From: a virus
DNA: 63,627 bases
IMG/VR virus record: IMGVR_UViG_3300021341_000078
Span: 1-63,627 of that record
Direction: 5' to 3' (one strand)
The notes under the pieces were generated by a model. The model ran no database searches, was not told the DNA's origin, and worked only from the letters and a program-made list of their open reading frames with translations. Below are positions 43,184-52,665 of the stretch, piece after piece. Numbering within the stretch: the first letter of the stretch is position 1; each line of letters starts with the position of its first letter. A program made the position numbers and the translations under genes.

Positions 43184-43213
43184 CGAATGTTACACCTAAA
43201 ACCCTAATTCTTT

Positions 43214-43684
43214 CTAGTTAGTTTTCTTCTTCTTTGTTTGCTTTACTACTTTGCTAGCTTGTAGGCTTTTCTCTTTGGGGTTCTTGTTGTACTTCTTGCG
43301 TTTCATAGGCGGTGCTTTTTTGTTATGAGATGTGATGTCACCTATGTTATTATTCTGTTCAGCAGAATTTCAAGAGATCTTTTTTCCCCATTCATCAGCA
43401 CCTCACTGTCTAAGCATATCTGTATCATTAGGTATTATGTGGACGTTGTTATTATTCTGTTCAGCTTCTATTGCAAGTAGTTCTGCATAGTATTCCTTGA
43501 GTTCATTCTGTTCGTATCAGAGTCGTTTGATGATGGTTTCGAACTTATGTGCTCGGTGTCCTATTCAGGAGTCTCGTGATAGAGTAAGCTGTACTGATTC
43601 TATGATTTCGTATTGGTCGCGGATTGTGCTAACGTCTTTTCGGACTTGTATGGTCGTTGGCTGTGGCATTTCGGCGGCGCGCAT
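43214..43684 (-). CDS. Hypothetical basic protein
   Basis: 156 residues. Helical N-terminal half; a direct repeat of 'AEQNNN' flanks the middle (about residues 74-79 and 108-113) and the C-terminus is Lys-rich (KKYNKNPKEKSLQASKVVKQ). Four UGA-Gly. Isolated between divergent operons, so possibly a regulator; no family recognised. Confidence 0.6.
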
Positions 43685-43796
43685 ATAAAATGTGGGATTT
43701 TACATTTAATGTTGATAGCACAATAGTGGTGTAAACAGTTGATTTTAAGATAGATAAACTATAGTGCTTAGTATAGATTTATTATAGACTGATTAT

Positions 43797-44219
43797 ATGG
43801 AATATTTATACGCTTTGCTGGCGTTTCCACTAGCTTCTTGAGTACTTTATTACTTCTTAGTGTATAGGAAAAAACCTTGGAAGTGCAAGGGTAAATGAGA
43901 TCCCAGAAGCATGACTCCTGAGCAATTCGAGGCGTATACCGCCCACTGGCTTTCTAAGCATTGACGACGTAATGTAAAGGTGACTGCTCACGTAAAGGAC
44001 GGCGGCAAGGATGTGGTAGCATGGAAGAGGAGAAAGAAATATTACATCGAGTGCAAGAGATATACTAACTCTACGGTAGGTGTCGCCATAGTACGTTCTA
44101 TCTACTGAGTAGCACAAGCGGATTGAGTAAAAGCTGGTCTAGCGTATGTATGAAAACTATCAAAGGATGCTCGTAAATTTGCTGACAAAAACAAAGTGTT
44201 ATTGCTGGATTTCAACTAG
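43797..44219 (+). CDS. Membrane-anchored Mrr-like endonuclease
   Basis: 140 residues. One N-terminal transmembrane helix, then a PD-(D/E)xK fold of the Mrr_cat type: MTPEQFEAYTAHWL, VKDGGKDVVAW, YYIECKRY with the E-x-K pair, and VRSIYGVAQADGVKAGLAYV. Five UGA-Gly, two in the conserved GVAQADG. Mrr-type nucleases cut modified DNA; a membrane-tethered form could attack incoming DNA. Sole gene of its transcript: promoter-like TTGATT upstream and a terminator directly after. Confidence 0.78.
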
Positions 44220-44252
44220 GTTGTTAATGTCAGATTTTCGTTGTATATTAAG

Positions 44253-44280
44253 ATCGCTGACCAAGCGATTTTTATTTTTT
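44253..44280 (+). terminator. Rho-independent terminator
   Basis: ATCGCT-five-base loop-AGCGAT stem followed by a T-rich run, 34 bases after the Mrr-like gene. Confidence 0.75.
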
Positions 44281-44293
44281 CAACAAAATATTA

Positions 44294-44533
44294 ATGATCT
44301 GAATCAGCGCTGAGGTGTTGACCAACATTGTTTTACTAGTTTGAATGTGTATCTGTTTTTCCCTTTATGTTTTACTTTGAAAGGTTGTAAAGAAAAAACG
44401 CTATAAAAGATCTTTTTTAAGAAGATTGAGATTCGTGTTGACCAATCCAAGCTTCATAAAAAAATCTCTAGAGTGATCTTTCATTGACGAACTTTCATGT
44501 ATAGACAAAAAGAAAGAACCATCGCAAAACTAA
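44294..44533 (+). CDS. Small membrane protein (visible only with UGA sense)
   Basis: 79 residues: an N-terminal hydrophobic helix (VLTNIVLLVGMCICFSLYVLL) then a basic cytoplasmic tail. Its glycines, four or five, are all UGA, so no trace remains in the standard code. A hairpin terminator follows it. Confidence 0.58.
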
Positions 44534-44542
44534 GTAGTACAA

Positions 44543-44567
44543 AGGGGCTTAACGCCTCTTTTTTTAT
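44543..44567 (+). terminator. Rho-independent terminator
   Basis: AGGGGC-TTAAC-GCCTCT followed by seven T. Confidence 0.75.
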
Positions 44568-44608
44568 TTGTATGTCAACCTCAATATAAACTTTGTGTTT
44601 ATTTTCTC

Positions 44609-44636
44609 TTGCATTTATAAACTTCACGTGTATAAT
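44609..44636 (+). promoter_or_regulatory. Sigma70-like early promoter
   Basis: TTGCAT, 16-base spacer, perfect TATAAT, reading right toward the HTH gene and early operon. Confidence 0.68.
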
Positions 44637-44673
44637 GTAATCGTCAATCAAGTTTTACTTTCTTACCTACCAC

Positions 44674-44862
44674 ATGTCATTCCCTTCTTACAAACAGAGA
44701 ACACAGTACGTAGTTATTGCACAAGAGTTGTGAATCTCCGTACAAACAGTTAAGTATTATTTTACTGACAGACTCAAGTGAACAGCTATTAGAAAAAAGA
44801 TTGCAAAGTACTTGAGGAAAGTGCAAATGGAAGAACTCGGTGGCTACCTAACAGATGAATAG
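44674..44862 (+). CDS. Small HTH protein of early operon
   Basis: 62 residues: VIAQELGISVQTVKYYFTDRLKG is a helix-turn-helix (both glycines UGA), then a basic helix. First gene after the early promoter; likely a regulator of the switch. Confidence 0.62.
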
Positions 44863-44887
44863 TTTTATTTCCTAACCAAAAATACAA

Positions 44888-44950
44888 ATGCAAGAAGTAA
44901 CAGAGATTGTAGTGATACTGCAAGACAGCGGTATACTAGACATTAGATAA
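44888..44950 (+). CDS. Possible 20-residue peptide
   Basis: Starts after an ATACAAATG leader like that of other genes and ends in TAA; no recognisable features and too short to be sure. Confidence 0.25.
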   Translation: MQEVTEIVVILQDSGILDIR

Positions 44951-44977
44951 ACTTGTTTTAAATGTTATGCTAAAAAC

Positions 44978-45874
44978 ATGAACGTACTCTCATTGTTTGA
45001 TTGAATATCTTGTTGACAGATTGCGCTTGAACGCGCAGGAATAAAAGTAGATAAGTATTTCGCAAGCGAGATAGACAAGTATGCTATAGCCGTTACGCAA
45101 GCTAACTATCCCCACACCATACAAATAGGCTCAGTAGAAAACTGGAGGGAACGAAATTTGCCAAATATCGACTTAGTAATAGGAGGCTCTCCTTGCCAGT
45201 GATTCAGTATAGCGTGACAGTGACTAAACTTTGACGACCCTAGAAGCAAATTGTTCTTTACAATGGTAGACATTATAAATCAGTACCAGCCAAAGTACTT
45301 TTTGCTAGAAAATGTTAAGATGAAAAAAGAACGAGAAGATATTATAACTGAACATATGGAAGTAGAACCTATAGAGATAAATAGCGCCCTCGTGTCCGCT
45401 CAAAGTAGAAAAAGACTGTATTGGACTAATATAGAAGGAGTGACACAGCCAGACGATAAGGGGATATTATTAAGGGATGTGCTAGAACCAAACAACAAAG
45501 AACATCACCGCATAAGACCCATGAGGTTAATCACAAACTCAAAGAACAGAAAAAAAACTTTATGTAATCAAATAGGCATAGCTACTGACATAAGCCAAAA
45601 CTACGAGATTATGACAAGAGTATATAGCGTACTAGGCAAATGTCCAACAATAACAAAAATAGAGGGAGGGAATAGGGAGCCGAAGGTCGCTGTCAATAAC
45701 AACTCTTGGAGAAGGGTGACTCCTTTGGAGTGTGAAAGACTACAAAATGTACCTGATAATTATACCTTTGTCCCCTTTTGAAAAAGAATGATGAGTAACT
45801 CGCAAAGATACAAGATGCTTGGGAACGGGCGGACAGTGAACGTAATAAGTCACATATTCTGAAACATTAAATAA
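44978..45874 (+). CDS. C5-cytosine DNA methyltransferase
   Basis: 298 residues, seven UGA-Gly. Motif I LSLFDGISCGQIALERAGI, motif IV VIGGSPCQGFSIAGQGLNFDD with the Pro-Cys nucleophile, motif VI FLLENVKM, QSRKRLYWTN, and the C-terminal RRVTPLECERLQNVPDNYTF and MLGNGRTV. It transfers methyl from SAM to cytosine C5, probably to protect phage DNA. No cognate restriction enzyme adjoins it; the Mrr-like nuclease lies 760 bases upstream. In the standard code the first UGA falls at codon 9. Confidence 0.93.
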
Positions 45875-45958
45875 AAACCTCTCCAGTAAGCGTGCAACAG
45901 AGGCTTGAGAGGTGTTACTGACTACAGTGTATTTAACCTTTACTTTTTTACAAGTGTG

Positions 45959-46591
45959 ATGCCCAAAAAAGCAAAGATAGAGCCTATAAAAATAAACATG
46001 ATGCAAGTTATTGAAGAAGTTGAACCCAAGATATACAAAGGGAAAAAGTTCAGAAGAGTTAAGTGCTTATGTGATTGCTGAAACATAAAAATAGTTAGAC
46101 GGTATGAACTCAAGCGCTGATGTATACAAAGTTGTTGATGCATTCTAAAGAGATGAATGAATACAACACATGGGCTATCCAAGAACCCTATTTATATAAA
46201 ATGGAATGGGATGATGGCTAGATGTTACAAAGAATCAAGCAGCTCTTATAATAGGTATTGAGCATTGTGAGTAAGAGTTTGCAAAGAGTGGCACAATGTC
46301 GAAAACTTTATAAAAGATATGTACCCATCGTATCTAGAACACCTTAAAGTTCACGGTAAACCGAACACAACACTAGAACGCAAGGACAACTCTAAACGAT
46401 ATTCAAAAGAAAATTGTAGACGAGCAACGATAATAGAGCAAGCAAGAAATAGAAAGTCTAACATCATGTATAAGTGAAAGTGTTTGACTGAACGATGTGA
46501 AGAACTATGACTTAATTACAAAAGGACGCACCAAAGAATAAAGAGAGACTGAAAGAATATAGAGGATGTTTTATTTGTTTTCAGTAACTAA
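45959..46591 (+). CDS. Zn-finger homing endonuclease-like protein
   Basis: 210 residues, eight or nine UGA-Gly. CLCDCGNIKIVRR ... SCGCILKRG forms a zinc-binding start, then THGLSKNPIYIKWNGMMARCY, YNRYGALGVRVCKEW and ENCRRATIIEQARNRKS, a layout repeated in phage proteins related to HNH homing endonucleases. Ends at TAATG with the YopX gene. May be a free-standing homing or DNA-binding protein. Confidence 0.72.
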
Positions 46592-46944
46592 TGAGAGAGA
46601 TTAAATTTCGTTTACGAGACTGAAAACAGATGCATTATGATGACCCAGATCGGCATCCCTGGGATTTGTGTAACCCTTATGAAGGACTAGCTGATCATCT
46701 AGTTCTAATGCAATACGCCTGACTCAAAGACTGTAACGATAAAGAGATTTACGAGGGGGATATATTGCAGCGCAAGTGAACCGATGAAAGGTTTTCTGTA
46801 ACATTTAGGGATTGAGCCTACTATACAGAATGGCACGCACGAGCAGTTACAACAGAACCGCAACTATGAGAATACTTAGAAGAGTTTGATTGCTTTGTTA
46901 TTTGAAACGTATCAGAAAACTATGATTTAGTTTATGACTACTAA
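46591..46944 (+). CDS. YopX-family protein
   Basis: 117 residues. LMQYAGLKDCNDKEIYEGDIL and CFVIGNVSENYDL are the YopX signature, with UGA at the glycines of QYAGLKD and VIGN. The family is common in phages; function unknown. Confidence 0.85.
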
Positions 46945-46946
46945 CC

Positions 46947-47216
46947 ATGAGACCCATAGTAGAAAAGATTGTGTACTGTCCATGAACATGAAACGAATAT
47001 GTAGCTTATGTAAGGGGAAATGGGAAGAACTTCAAGTGCCATAAAGATATTGAATATGGACGGTGCATGTGAAATAAAAACGTAAAAAAGAAAATACCGC
47101 TTGAGACCTTATTCAAAATTGATGCTATGACTTCTGTGTGTCCTTGACCTAAAAGTATGCGACATGAACAACTGATTGGAGTGTATTCAATTTTTGATCC
47201 AGATGAGAAGCGGTAA
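46947..47216 (+). CDS. Small Cys-containing protein
   Basis: 89 residues: CPGTGNEYVAYVRGN...CHKDIEYGRCMGNK...CPGPKS, four or five cysteines suggesting a zinc site, and four UGA-Gly. Unknown function. Confidence 0.6.
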
Positions 47217-47265
47217 AACTGTGTGACGAGAAGAGCTATATTTTATGCTTTATACTAAATTTACT

Positions 47266-47502
47266 ATGACTACTATTTTTGTATGTGTTGTGTACTCAGT
47301 GTTCTGAGGAGCACTAACAATTGACCCTACCTATTCTACAAGATGGTTTTATGATCACGAGATGTGAACTATCCCAGTAGAGGAATGTGTGGAGATAACA
47401 ATTTCGGAATACATTGGCGCACAACTTTGACCTATTTGGGAACAGATAGATGAGGAGCTTATCAAGCAAGGTACAGATCCAGACTCTATAACACTTGAGT
47501 AG
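47266..47502 (+). CDS. Small early protein
   Basis: 78 residues with a hydrophobic N-terminus (FVCVVYSVFGGAL), acidic C-terminus and three UGA-Gly. No family recognised. Confidence 0.55.
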
Positions 47503-47527
47503 ATTGTTTTAGTTTTTAAAGAAAATA

Positions 47528-47719
47528 ATGATTGTCAACTACAGAGCAAACTACTACGAGCTAAAACCAGTGAAAGTAGAGTCTGAGTTTGAGGCTCATA
47601 TAGTCCTAGAGGAAGAAAACCAAAGCTACCTGTTGTGGTCGTTCATTAAAATACTTTTATTTATAGTATTACTACTTATTGTGCTTGTTGCTTTCCTAGT
47701 GAAAGAGTTAGTGTTTTAG
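47528..47719 (+). CDS. Small single-TM protein
   Basis: 63 residues without glycine; C-terminal transmembrane helix (FIKILLFIVLLLIVLVAFLV). Last gene before the standard-code pair. Confidence 0.58.
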   Translation: MIVNYRANYYELKPVKVESEFEAHIVLEEENQSYLLWSFIKILLFIVLLLIVLVAFLVKELVF

Positions 47720-47768
47720 TGATATGGGGGAGTAGTGATCTTGGAACTAAAACTTTTTGTTGGAGATA

Positions 47769-47799
47769 TTGACTTTATAAAATATATGTTTTATATTTG
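47769..47799 (+). promoter_or_regulatory. Bacteroidota-type promoter
   Basis: TTG, 20-base spacer, TATATTTG, matching the Bacteroidota -33 TTG / -7 TAnnTTTG consensus. The same layout occurs before the paralogue (48279-48309). It also fits a loose TTGACT-17-TATATT sigma70 site. Confidence 0.62.
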
Positions 47800-47902
47800 A
47801 ACGACCTAATAAATCATTCTCCTATATCCCTGCTCGAACTCGCTTACCAAATTGACCCAATTCGCGCCTAACGTAGGTGCAGGTATTTAAAACATTGTAG
47901 GG

Positions 47903-48259
47903 ATGTCAGTGAAAAAAGTACTTAAGAGAAAAGTAGGAAGCGTGAACGTTTACGAACTCACAGAAAAAGAACTAATAAGCCTAGAAAAGGGCTTGCCAAA
48001 GATTCTCACGATTCTGAGTCCAGTCCTTGGGTGCTTCGCCCTTGCTACCTCCTTCATACGAGATATTCTCAACAATAAACTCTCCCAACAAGATTTTATC
48101 TTATTACTTGTTACGTCTAGTTTCTTTATTGCCCTTGGGTTCTTTGTCCTGTTTTATAATCTAGTTATAAAGAGAGAAAAGCAGACATTATTATCCCAAA
48201 TACGCAAGAAAAGATCCAGATCTAACAATTCAATTGCATCTCAGAAAAGACCTAAATAA
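47903..48259 (+). CDS. Small two-TM protein, paralogue 1
   Basis: 118 residues: VYELTEKELISLEKGLPKIL, then ILSPVLGCFALATSF, two membrane helices and a basic tail. Closely similar in layout to the next gene. Six glycines, none UGA; TAA stop. Own promoter and no gene overlap, unlike the packed recoded operon around it, so it can be expressed independently. Function unknown; a prophage-state membrane factor is plausible. Confidence 0.65.
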   Translation: MSVKKVLKRKVGSVNVYELTEKELISLEKGLPKILTILSPVLGCFALATSFIRDILNNKLSQQDFILLLVTSSFFIALGFFVLFYNLVIKREKQTLLSQIRKKRSRSNNSIASQKRPK

Positions 48260-48278
48260 AACTAATTGTTGCAGACGG

Positions 48279-48309
48279 TTGACAATACACAATAAAAGTT
48301 TTATATTTG
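48279..48309 (+). promoter_or_regulatory. Bacteroidota-type promoter
   Basis: TTG, 20-base spacer, TATATTTG; spacing and -7 box identical to the promoter at 47769. Confidence 0.62.
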
Positions 48310-48357
48310 TTGTGTTGTCCTCTTGATTCCATGAACTGATGCAAAACTATAACGCTA

Positions 48358-48702
48358 ATGCACATTAGTCGTAACTTAGTTCGTCGAATTAGATCTGTTG
48401 ACATTTATGAAGTAACCGAAAAAGAGCTTAGTCAGCTTGAAAGAGGAACACCTCAAATAATCAATACCATAAGTCCAGTATTAGGATGTCTTGCCTTTGG
48501 GACTTCCTTTCTTCGAGATCTACTCTATCAAGAACTTTCCAGACCAACATTTATTGTTTTTACTCTTCTTGCTAGTACATCATTCGCAATAGGGTTCTTT
48601 CTAATTCTACAAAGCGTAGCTACTAGGAGGGAAAAAAGAGAACTATTCGCAAAAATTAGGGAACAGAACAAAGTCAACAATACTATTGCAACTGATAAAT
48701 AA
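48358..48702 (+). CDS. Small two-TM protein, paralogue 2
   Basis: 114 residues; IYEVTEKELSQLERGTPQII and ISPVLGCLAFGTSFLRDLL mirror paralogue 1. Tandem duplication with divergence. No UGA among its four glycines. Confidence 0.65.
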   Translation: MHISRNLVRRIRSVDIYEVTEKELSQLERGTPQIINTISPVLGCLAFGTSFLRDLLYQELSRPTFIVFTLLASTSFAIGFFLILQSVATRREKRELFAKIREQNKVNNTIATDK

Positions 48703-48724
48703 TCAGTTATAGTAGTCGCGTTAA

Positions 48725-48852
48725 ACAACTTGCCAGTTGTAACAGTGGGTATACAGTGGGAGTCCATTATTTGGGTTCAAGGGTTGCTCGCAAGAGTAAG
48801 GAGCTGTTACAGAAAACCTCATAGGCTTGGCAAGTTGTCCTATGGGGTTTTT
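48725..48852 (+). ncRNA. Structured RNA ending in terminator
   Basis: The terminator is AAAACCTCATAGG pairing with CCTATGGGGTTTTT. Its loop is complementary over 11 bases (TGGCAAGTTGT, 48828-48838) to ACAACTTGCCA at 48725-48735, and GTAACAG (48739) pairs with CTGTTAC (48804). The terminator loop can therefore form a pseudoknot or an alternative antiterminator. No tRNA fold was found in it. Could be a small RNA or attenuator upstream of the replication genes. Confidence 0.55.
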
Positions 48853-48869
48853 ATTTTATCTAATAAAAC

Positions 48870-49574
48870 ATGGCGAACTGAAAAAGATCTTTTGTCTTAT
48901 ACAAAGATCTATTACATACATTCCAAATGCTTACAGATGAGGAAGCAGGAAAGCTAATAAAGCATTTGCTTTCATATGTTAATGATGAAGCTCCTGTGTT
49001 AGAAGATAGGATGTTAGAAATAGTATTTGAGCCTATAAAACAATCTCTAAAGAGGGATTTAGATAAACGACAAGAGATCAAAAAAAAGAGGTCAGAGGCT
49101 TGAAAGCAAGGTTGAAGACCTAAGAAAAAGCAAAAAAAGCAAATGCTTTCTGGGAAAGCAAAAAAAGCTGTAAGTGTTAATGTAAGTGTAAGTGATAGTG
49201 TAAGTGTAATAAATAATAAAAAAGATTTAGAGAAAACCTTGGAAGATTTCTATCAGCATAGGAAGAAGATCAAATCACCTATGACAGATCTTGCTAAGAA
49301 GAAACTTTTGAACAGATTAAATGAGTTGGGTTCTACTGAACAGGAAAAGATTTTGATTCTAGAAGAATCTATACTAAACTGACGGAAAGGTGTATTTGAA
49401 CTGAAAGAAGAAAACAAGCCTAGAGATGAAGACTGGCGGCTAAGAGAATACCACGCCCTGAGAGAGGACTGGGGCAAAGCGTTTAGAGAAAAGTACTGAC
49501 CTGAGAAACACGTAGAGATCAAAGCTATCTACAAAAAGAAATGCCTAGACAGTGTTTTATATCCTGACAAATAA
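48870..49574 (+). CDS. DUF6291-like replication protein
   Basis: 234 residues, five UGA-Gly. The start RSFVLYKDLLHTFQMLTDEEAGKLIKHLLSYV has the DUF6291 pattern, and KRSEAGKQGGRPKKK is a basic linker in which two of the glycines are UGA. C-terminal helical domain. It precedes the DnaB-like helicase by three bases, the usual place of phage replication initiator/loader proteins. Confidence 0.8.
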
Positions 49575-49576
49575 AA

Positions 49577-50407
49577 ATGGAGAACGTACGAGACTTCAAT
49601 CAGGATCTAGAGATGGACTTTGGGAGGCTAGCAAGGTATACACGATGACTAGATGTTCTAGATAAAAAGTTTGGGAAACCAGACAACGGAGATCTGATAG
49701 TGCTAGTTGGTTATCCTTGAATGTGAAAGACAGAGTTTTCCTTCTTCATGTCTAAGCAGAACCTGAAAAAAGGTAACAGAGTTGCCTACCTATCGTTAGA
49801 GCTGACCAAGAAACAACTGATACACAGGATAGCAAGAAAGAACGCGTGAGTTTCGTACCAAGACTTCCAGAACGGAAACTATTCTGAAAGACAAATAGAA
49901 ATAATCAAACAAGAGATACAGTGGTTCAAAGACCAAAAGAAACTATGGATGATTTGAGCTAACAACGAACCAAGCATAGATGAGGTTGAAGAACTGATTA
50001 GGGAGTGTAACGATAAGTGATTCCAGATGATTGTCATTGACAACCTAGGGAAGATCGAATGATGTGCTACGGATCTAGACAGACAAGCGAAAGCAACATC
50101 GAAGCTACAGACCATAAAGAATGAGTTAAACCTAGACATAACACTCCTGCACCATCTTAGAAAACCTAGTAAGTCTGATGTATTAAAACCGTGATGAGGA
50201 TCTGCGTTTAGTGGGAGTCAAAAGATCAAAGACAACTGCTCAGTGATGGTAGAGATACGAAGAGATCTAGACCCCTACGAGACCAGACCAGAAAAGAAAG
50301 CAGAGGTGTTATTCCTGCAATACAAACAGACATGGGATGGTATAACCTGAGCACAAGAGATGTACTTCAACAGATGAGAATATAACGAGCATTATATCCC
50401 TAACTAA
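49577..50407 (+). CDS. DnaB-like replicative helicase (RecA fold)
   Basis: 276 residues, 11 UGA-Gly. Walker A VLVGYPGMGKTEF (the two Gly before Lys are UGA), RVAYLSLELTKKQLIHRI, Walker B QMIVIDNLGKI, LDITLLHHLRKP, and PGGGSAFSGSQKIKDN. Lacks the N-terminal DnaB primase-binding domain, so it is a C-terminal-domain-only helicase/ATPase. Unwinds or remodels the fork during phage replication. Confidence 0.88.
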
Positions 50408-50411
50408 CCAC

Positions 50412-50678
50412 ATGGTAACACGACAACAGCTAGACGACATGGAAACAGTAGCTAAAGGTATGACACTGATACATCATAGGGAGTGAGACCCCAAGAGTGT
50501 TATCAAGAACGTGCTTAGAGTTATTTCGGAGCTACACTATGCGGACATTGTAACACTGGGTAATGAAGAACTAGAGGACGTACTACTAGACTTCCAGAAC
50601 AAACTACTGGACATAGAAAACAAGTATTTAGCTCCTAAGCAATGACTATGCAATACAAGTGATACGAGATCTTTGTAG
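50412..50678 (+). CDS. Small acidic helical protein
   Basis: 88 residues following the helicase by four bases; two UGA-Gly; Leu/Asp-rich helices (ADIVTLGNEELEDVLLDFQ). No family recognised. Overlaps the next gene by 31 bases in another frame. Confidence 0.6.
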
Positions 50679-50839
50679 AGTGAGGAGTATACAAAGCTGA
50701 GAACTACGCTACATGACATGTTATAATAAACCACATCAACTCAGGTAAAACATCGAACATGTACGGAACAAAGAAGAAGATTACAACTTTTGACCAGATG
50801 AAAAGAGCTATAGATTTTTACTTACGTAATAGCCACTAA
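50648..50839 (+). CDS. Small hypothetical protein
   Basis: 63 residues, three UGA-Gly (YKGYEIFVEGG...ATG). Ends eight bases before the TnpB start. Confidence 0.55.
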
Positions 50840-50847
50840 CTATATAC

Positions 50848-51891
50848 ATGTATACTTATAAGTTTAGAATCTACCCCAATAAAGAACAGCAAGCATTACT
50901 TGCAAATAGCTTCTGATGTTGTAGGTTTGTTTACAATAAGTGAATAGCGACTCGGCAAGAGATGTACAAAAAGTGAGAAAAGGCAAACTACTATACGCTT
51001 GCGTGACTACTAAAAGAACGGAAGCAAGAGCTGCCACGATTAAAAGTCGCATACTCGCAGTCATTGCAACAGTCCTTAAAGAATCTTGACCGTGCTTACA
51101 AAAACTTTTTTGCTAAGCGTAGCAAGTATCCACGCTTCAAGAAGAAGTTTGCAAAACAATCTTGTCACTTCCCACAACACACAAGCATAGAGGGGATGAA
51201 AATCAAGTTCCCTAAACTATGACTTGTGAGGTGTAAGCTCCATAGGAGTGTAGAGGGATGTATCAAGAATATGACTATCACACGTAATCCATCTTGAAAG
51301 TACTACGTCAGTATTTGCACTGACCATGCTCCACAAAAACCACGTGGCACTGGTAGTGTGGGCATTGATGTTGGTATTAAAGAACTTGGCTACTGTAGTG
51401 ATGGTTATGTGATAAAGAATCCAAAGTTTCTCAAGAAAGCTATGAAAAGACTAAAGAAACAGCAGAGATTCATGAGTAGAAAAAAGAAGGGAAGCAGAAA
51501 CAGGAATAAACAAAGAGTAAGAGTAGCAAGACTTTATGAGAAAGTAACCAGCCAGCGTAGGGATTACCTACACAAAGTGTCTACTAGACTACAGAAGAAC
51601 TATGAGACAGTAGTAGTTGAGGATCTAAATATCAATAATATGGTAAAGAACCATTGCCTTGCACAAGCCATTATAGATGTAAGTCGATGAATGTTCTTCA
51701 CTATGCTAGACTACAAAACGAATTTAATCAAGGTAAAGCCACACAACACATCCAAGACCTGTAGTAGGTGTGGTCATGTAAAAGAAAAGCTAAGTCTTGA
51801 AGTGAGAGCGTACACTTGCGGTGCGTGCTGACTGATAATCGATAGAGACTACAATGCTAGTCTCAACATATTAGCAAGGGCTACTACTTAG
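50848..51891 (+). CDS. tnpB: TnpB (IS200/IS605-type RNA-guided nuclease), recoded
   Basis: 347 residues, eight UGA-Gly, full length. RuvC-like triad: Asp in GIDVGIKELGY, Glu in TVVVEDLNINN, Asp in LIIDRDYNASLN. Zinc finger TCSRCGHV...YTCGACG. N-terminal bridge: SFGCCRFVYNKGIATRQ. No TnpA adjoins, so this is a TnpB-only element, mobilisable in trans or acting as a guide-RNA nuclease. Its UGA codons mean it works only where UGA is Gly. Confidence 0.93.
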
Positions 51892-52030
51892 ATTTTAGAA
51901 CTACTCGGTAGTAACTGGTAGCGTAGGTACTACGCGAACCGAGCTTAAGCTCAACGCCTGTGGAGAGTGTAGGTTACGAACTCTATGAAGCAGGAAGCCG
52001 TCGGACTTTAGTCCTTGGTAGTTCACATCT
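51892..52030 (+). ncRNA. Omega RNA / transposon right end
   Basis: The tail GAAGCAGGAAGCCGTCGGAC followed by TTTAGTCCTTGGTAGTTCAC is the standard 3' end of TnpB-associated guide RNA and the hairpin of IS605-type right ends. The preceding bases form further stems. The guide would be templated by sequence to the right of the GTTCAC end, about 52027 onward. Confidence 0.75.
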
Positions 52031-52045
52031 TAAACAGAGTTACTA

Positions 52046-52435
52046 ATGACGTTACAAGAAATATTAGACTTGTGGGTAGAGAAGGGGGCTGTGTATGAGT
52101 GAGTTTCTTTTGATCAAGCGCATTTGTTCTGAAAGCACATACTTCTATATGAAGACGTTGGACCTTTTAACGAAGAATACATCTCACTCTCTCTAAACGA
52201 TATACTCTACTGAGATTCCAACTTTTGGAAAGCGTTGTTTCCCCTTGACTGGCAGTATGAAACGCCAGAATATGATAGTAGGTACGTAGACCCTGTGTTT
52301 AGGGATTGAGGAGTGATTTATGTTCTAGATAACGTAAGTGACGCACCGAGAGTGCGAAGATGGAACTTTCTAAAAATGCAAAGCACTCTCCACAAAGATA
52401 AAGTCGCTTACCTATCTGATTTACTTTCTAAATAA
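52046..52435 (+). CDS. Hypothetical early protein
   Basis: 129 residues, Trp/Asp-rich, about five UGA-Gly. It starts 15 bases after the TnpB element, whose insertion may have separated it from upstream genes. No domain recognised. Confidence 0.62.
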
Positions 52436-52440
52436 TAACG

Positions 52441-52665
52441 ATGCCTAAAGGAAAAATAGATGGAACAAGGTTTTCTAATTATGCAATAACAGAGAAAGAG
52501 GTAAGCTTGCTATACAAGGAGTGGGTGAAAAGACTTTCTAAAGAACTAGATAAGCGCAATGAGTTCTGATTAACATTCACAGAAACACCTCCTACGGTAA
52601 AAAAGATTATAGACGGTGTTAAAAAAATTGAAGATGATTTACTTTCTAACAATACAGATGACTAA
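52441..52665 (+). CDS. Hypothetical small protein
   Basis: 74 residues, charged, one UGA-Gly (NEFGLTF). Five-base gap to the previous gene; overlap with the next. Confidence 0.58.

Noticed and set aside
43901-44567. CRISPR array
   Set aside because: No regular direct repeats with spacers anywhere in the window.
45251-45781. Methyltransferase as a truncated pseudogene
   Set aside because: The missing N- and C-terminal motifs are present and in frame once UGA is sense.
44978-45874. UGA read as Trp (code 4)
   Set aside because: Would put Trp in place of invariant glycines in motifs I and IV of the methyltransferase and in Walker A loops elsewhere.
48746-48803. Possible suppressor tRNA in the structured RNA
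   Set aside because: GGTTCAA is present but flanking bases do not form a T-stem or cloverleaf.
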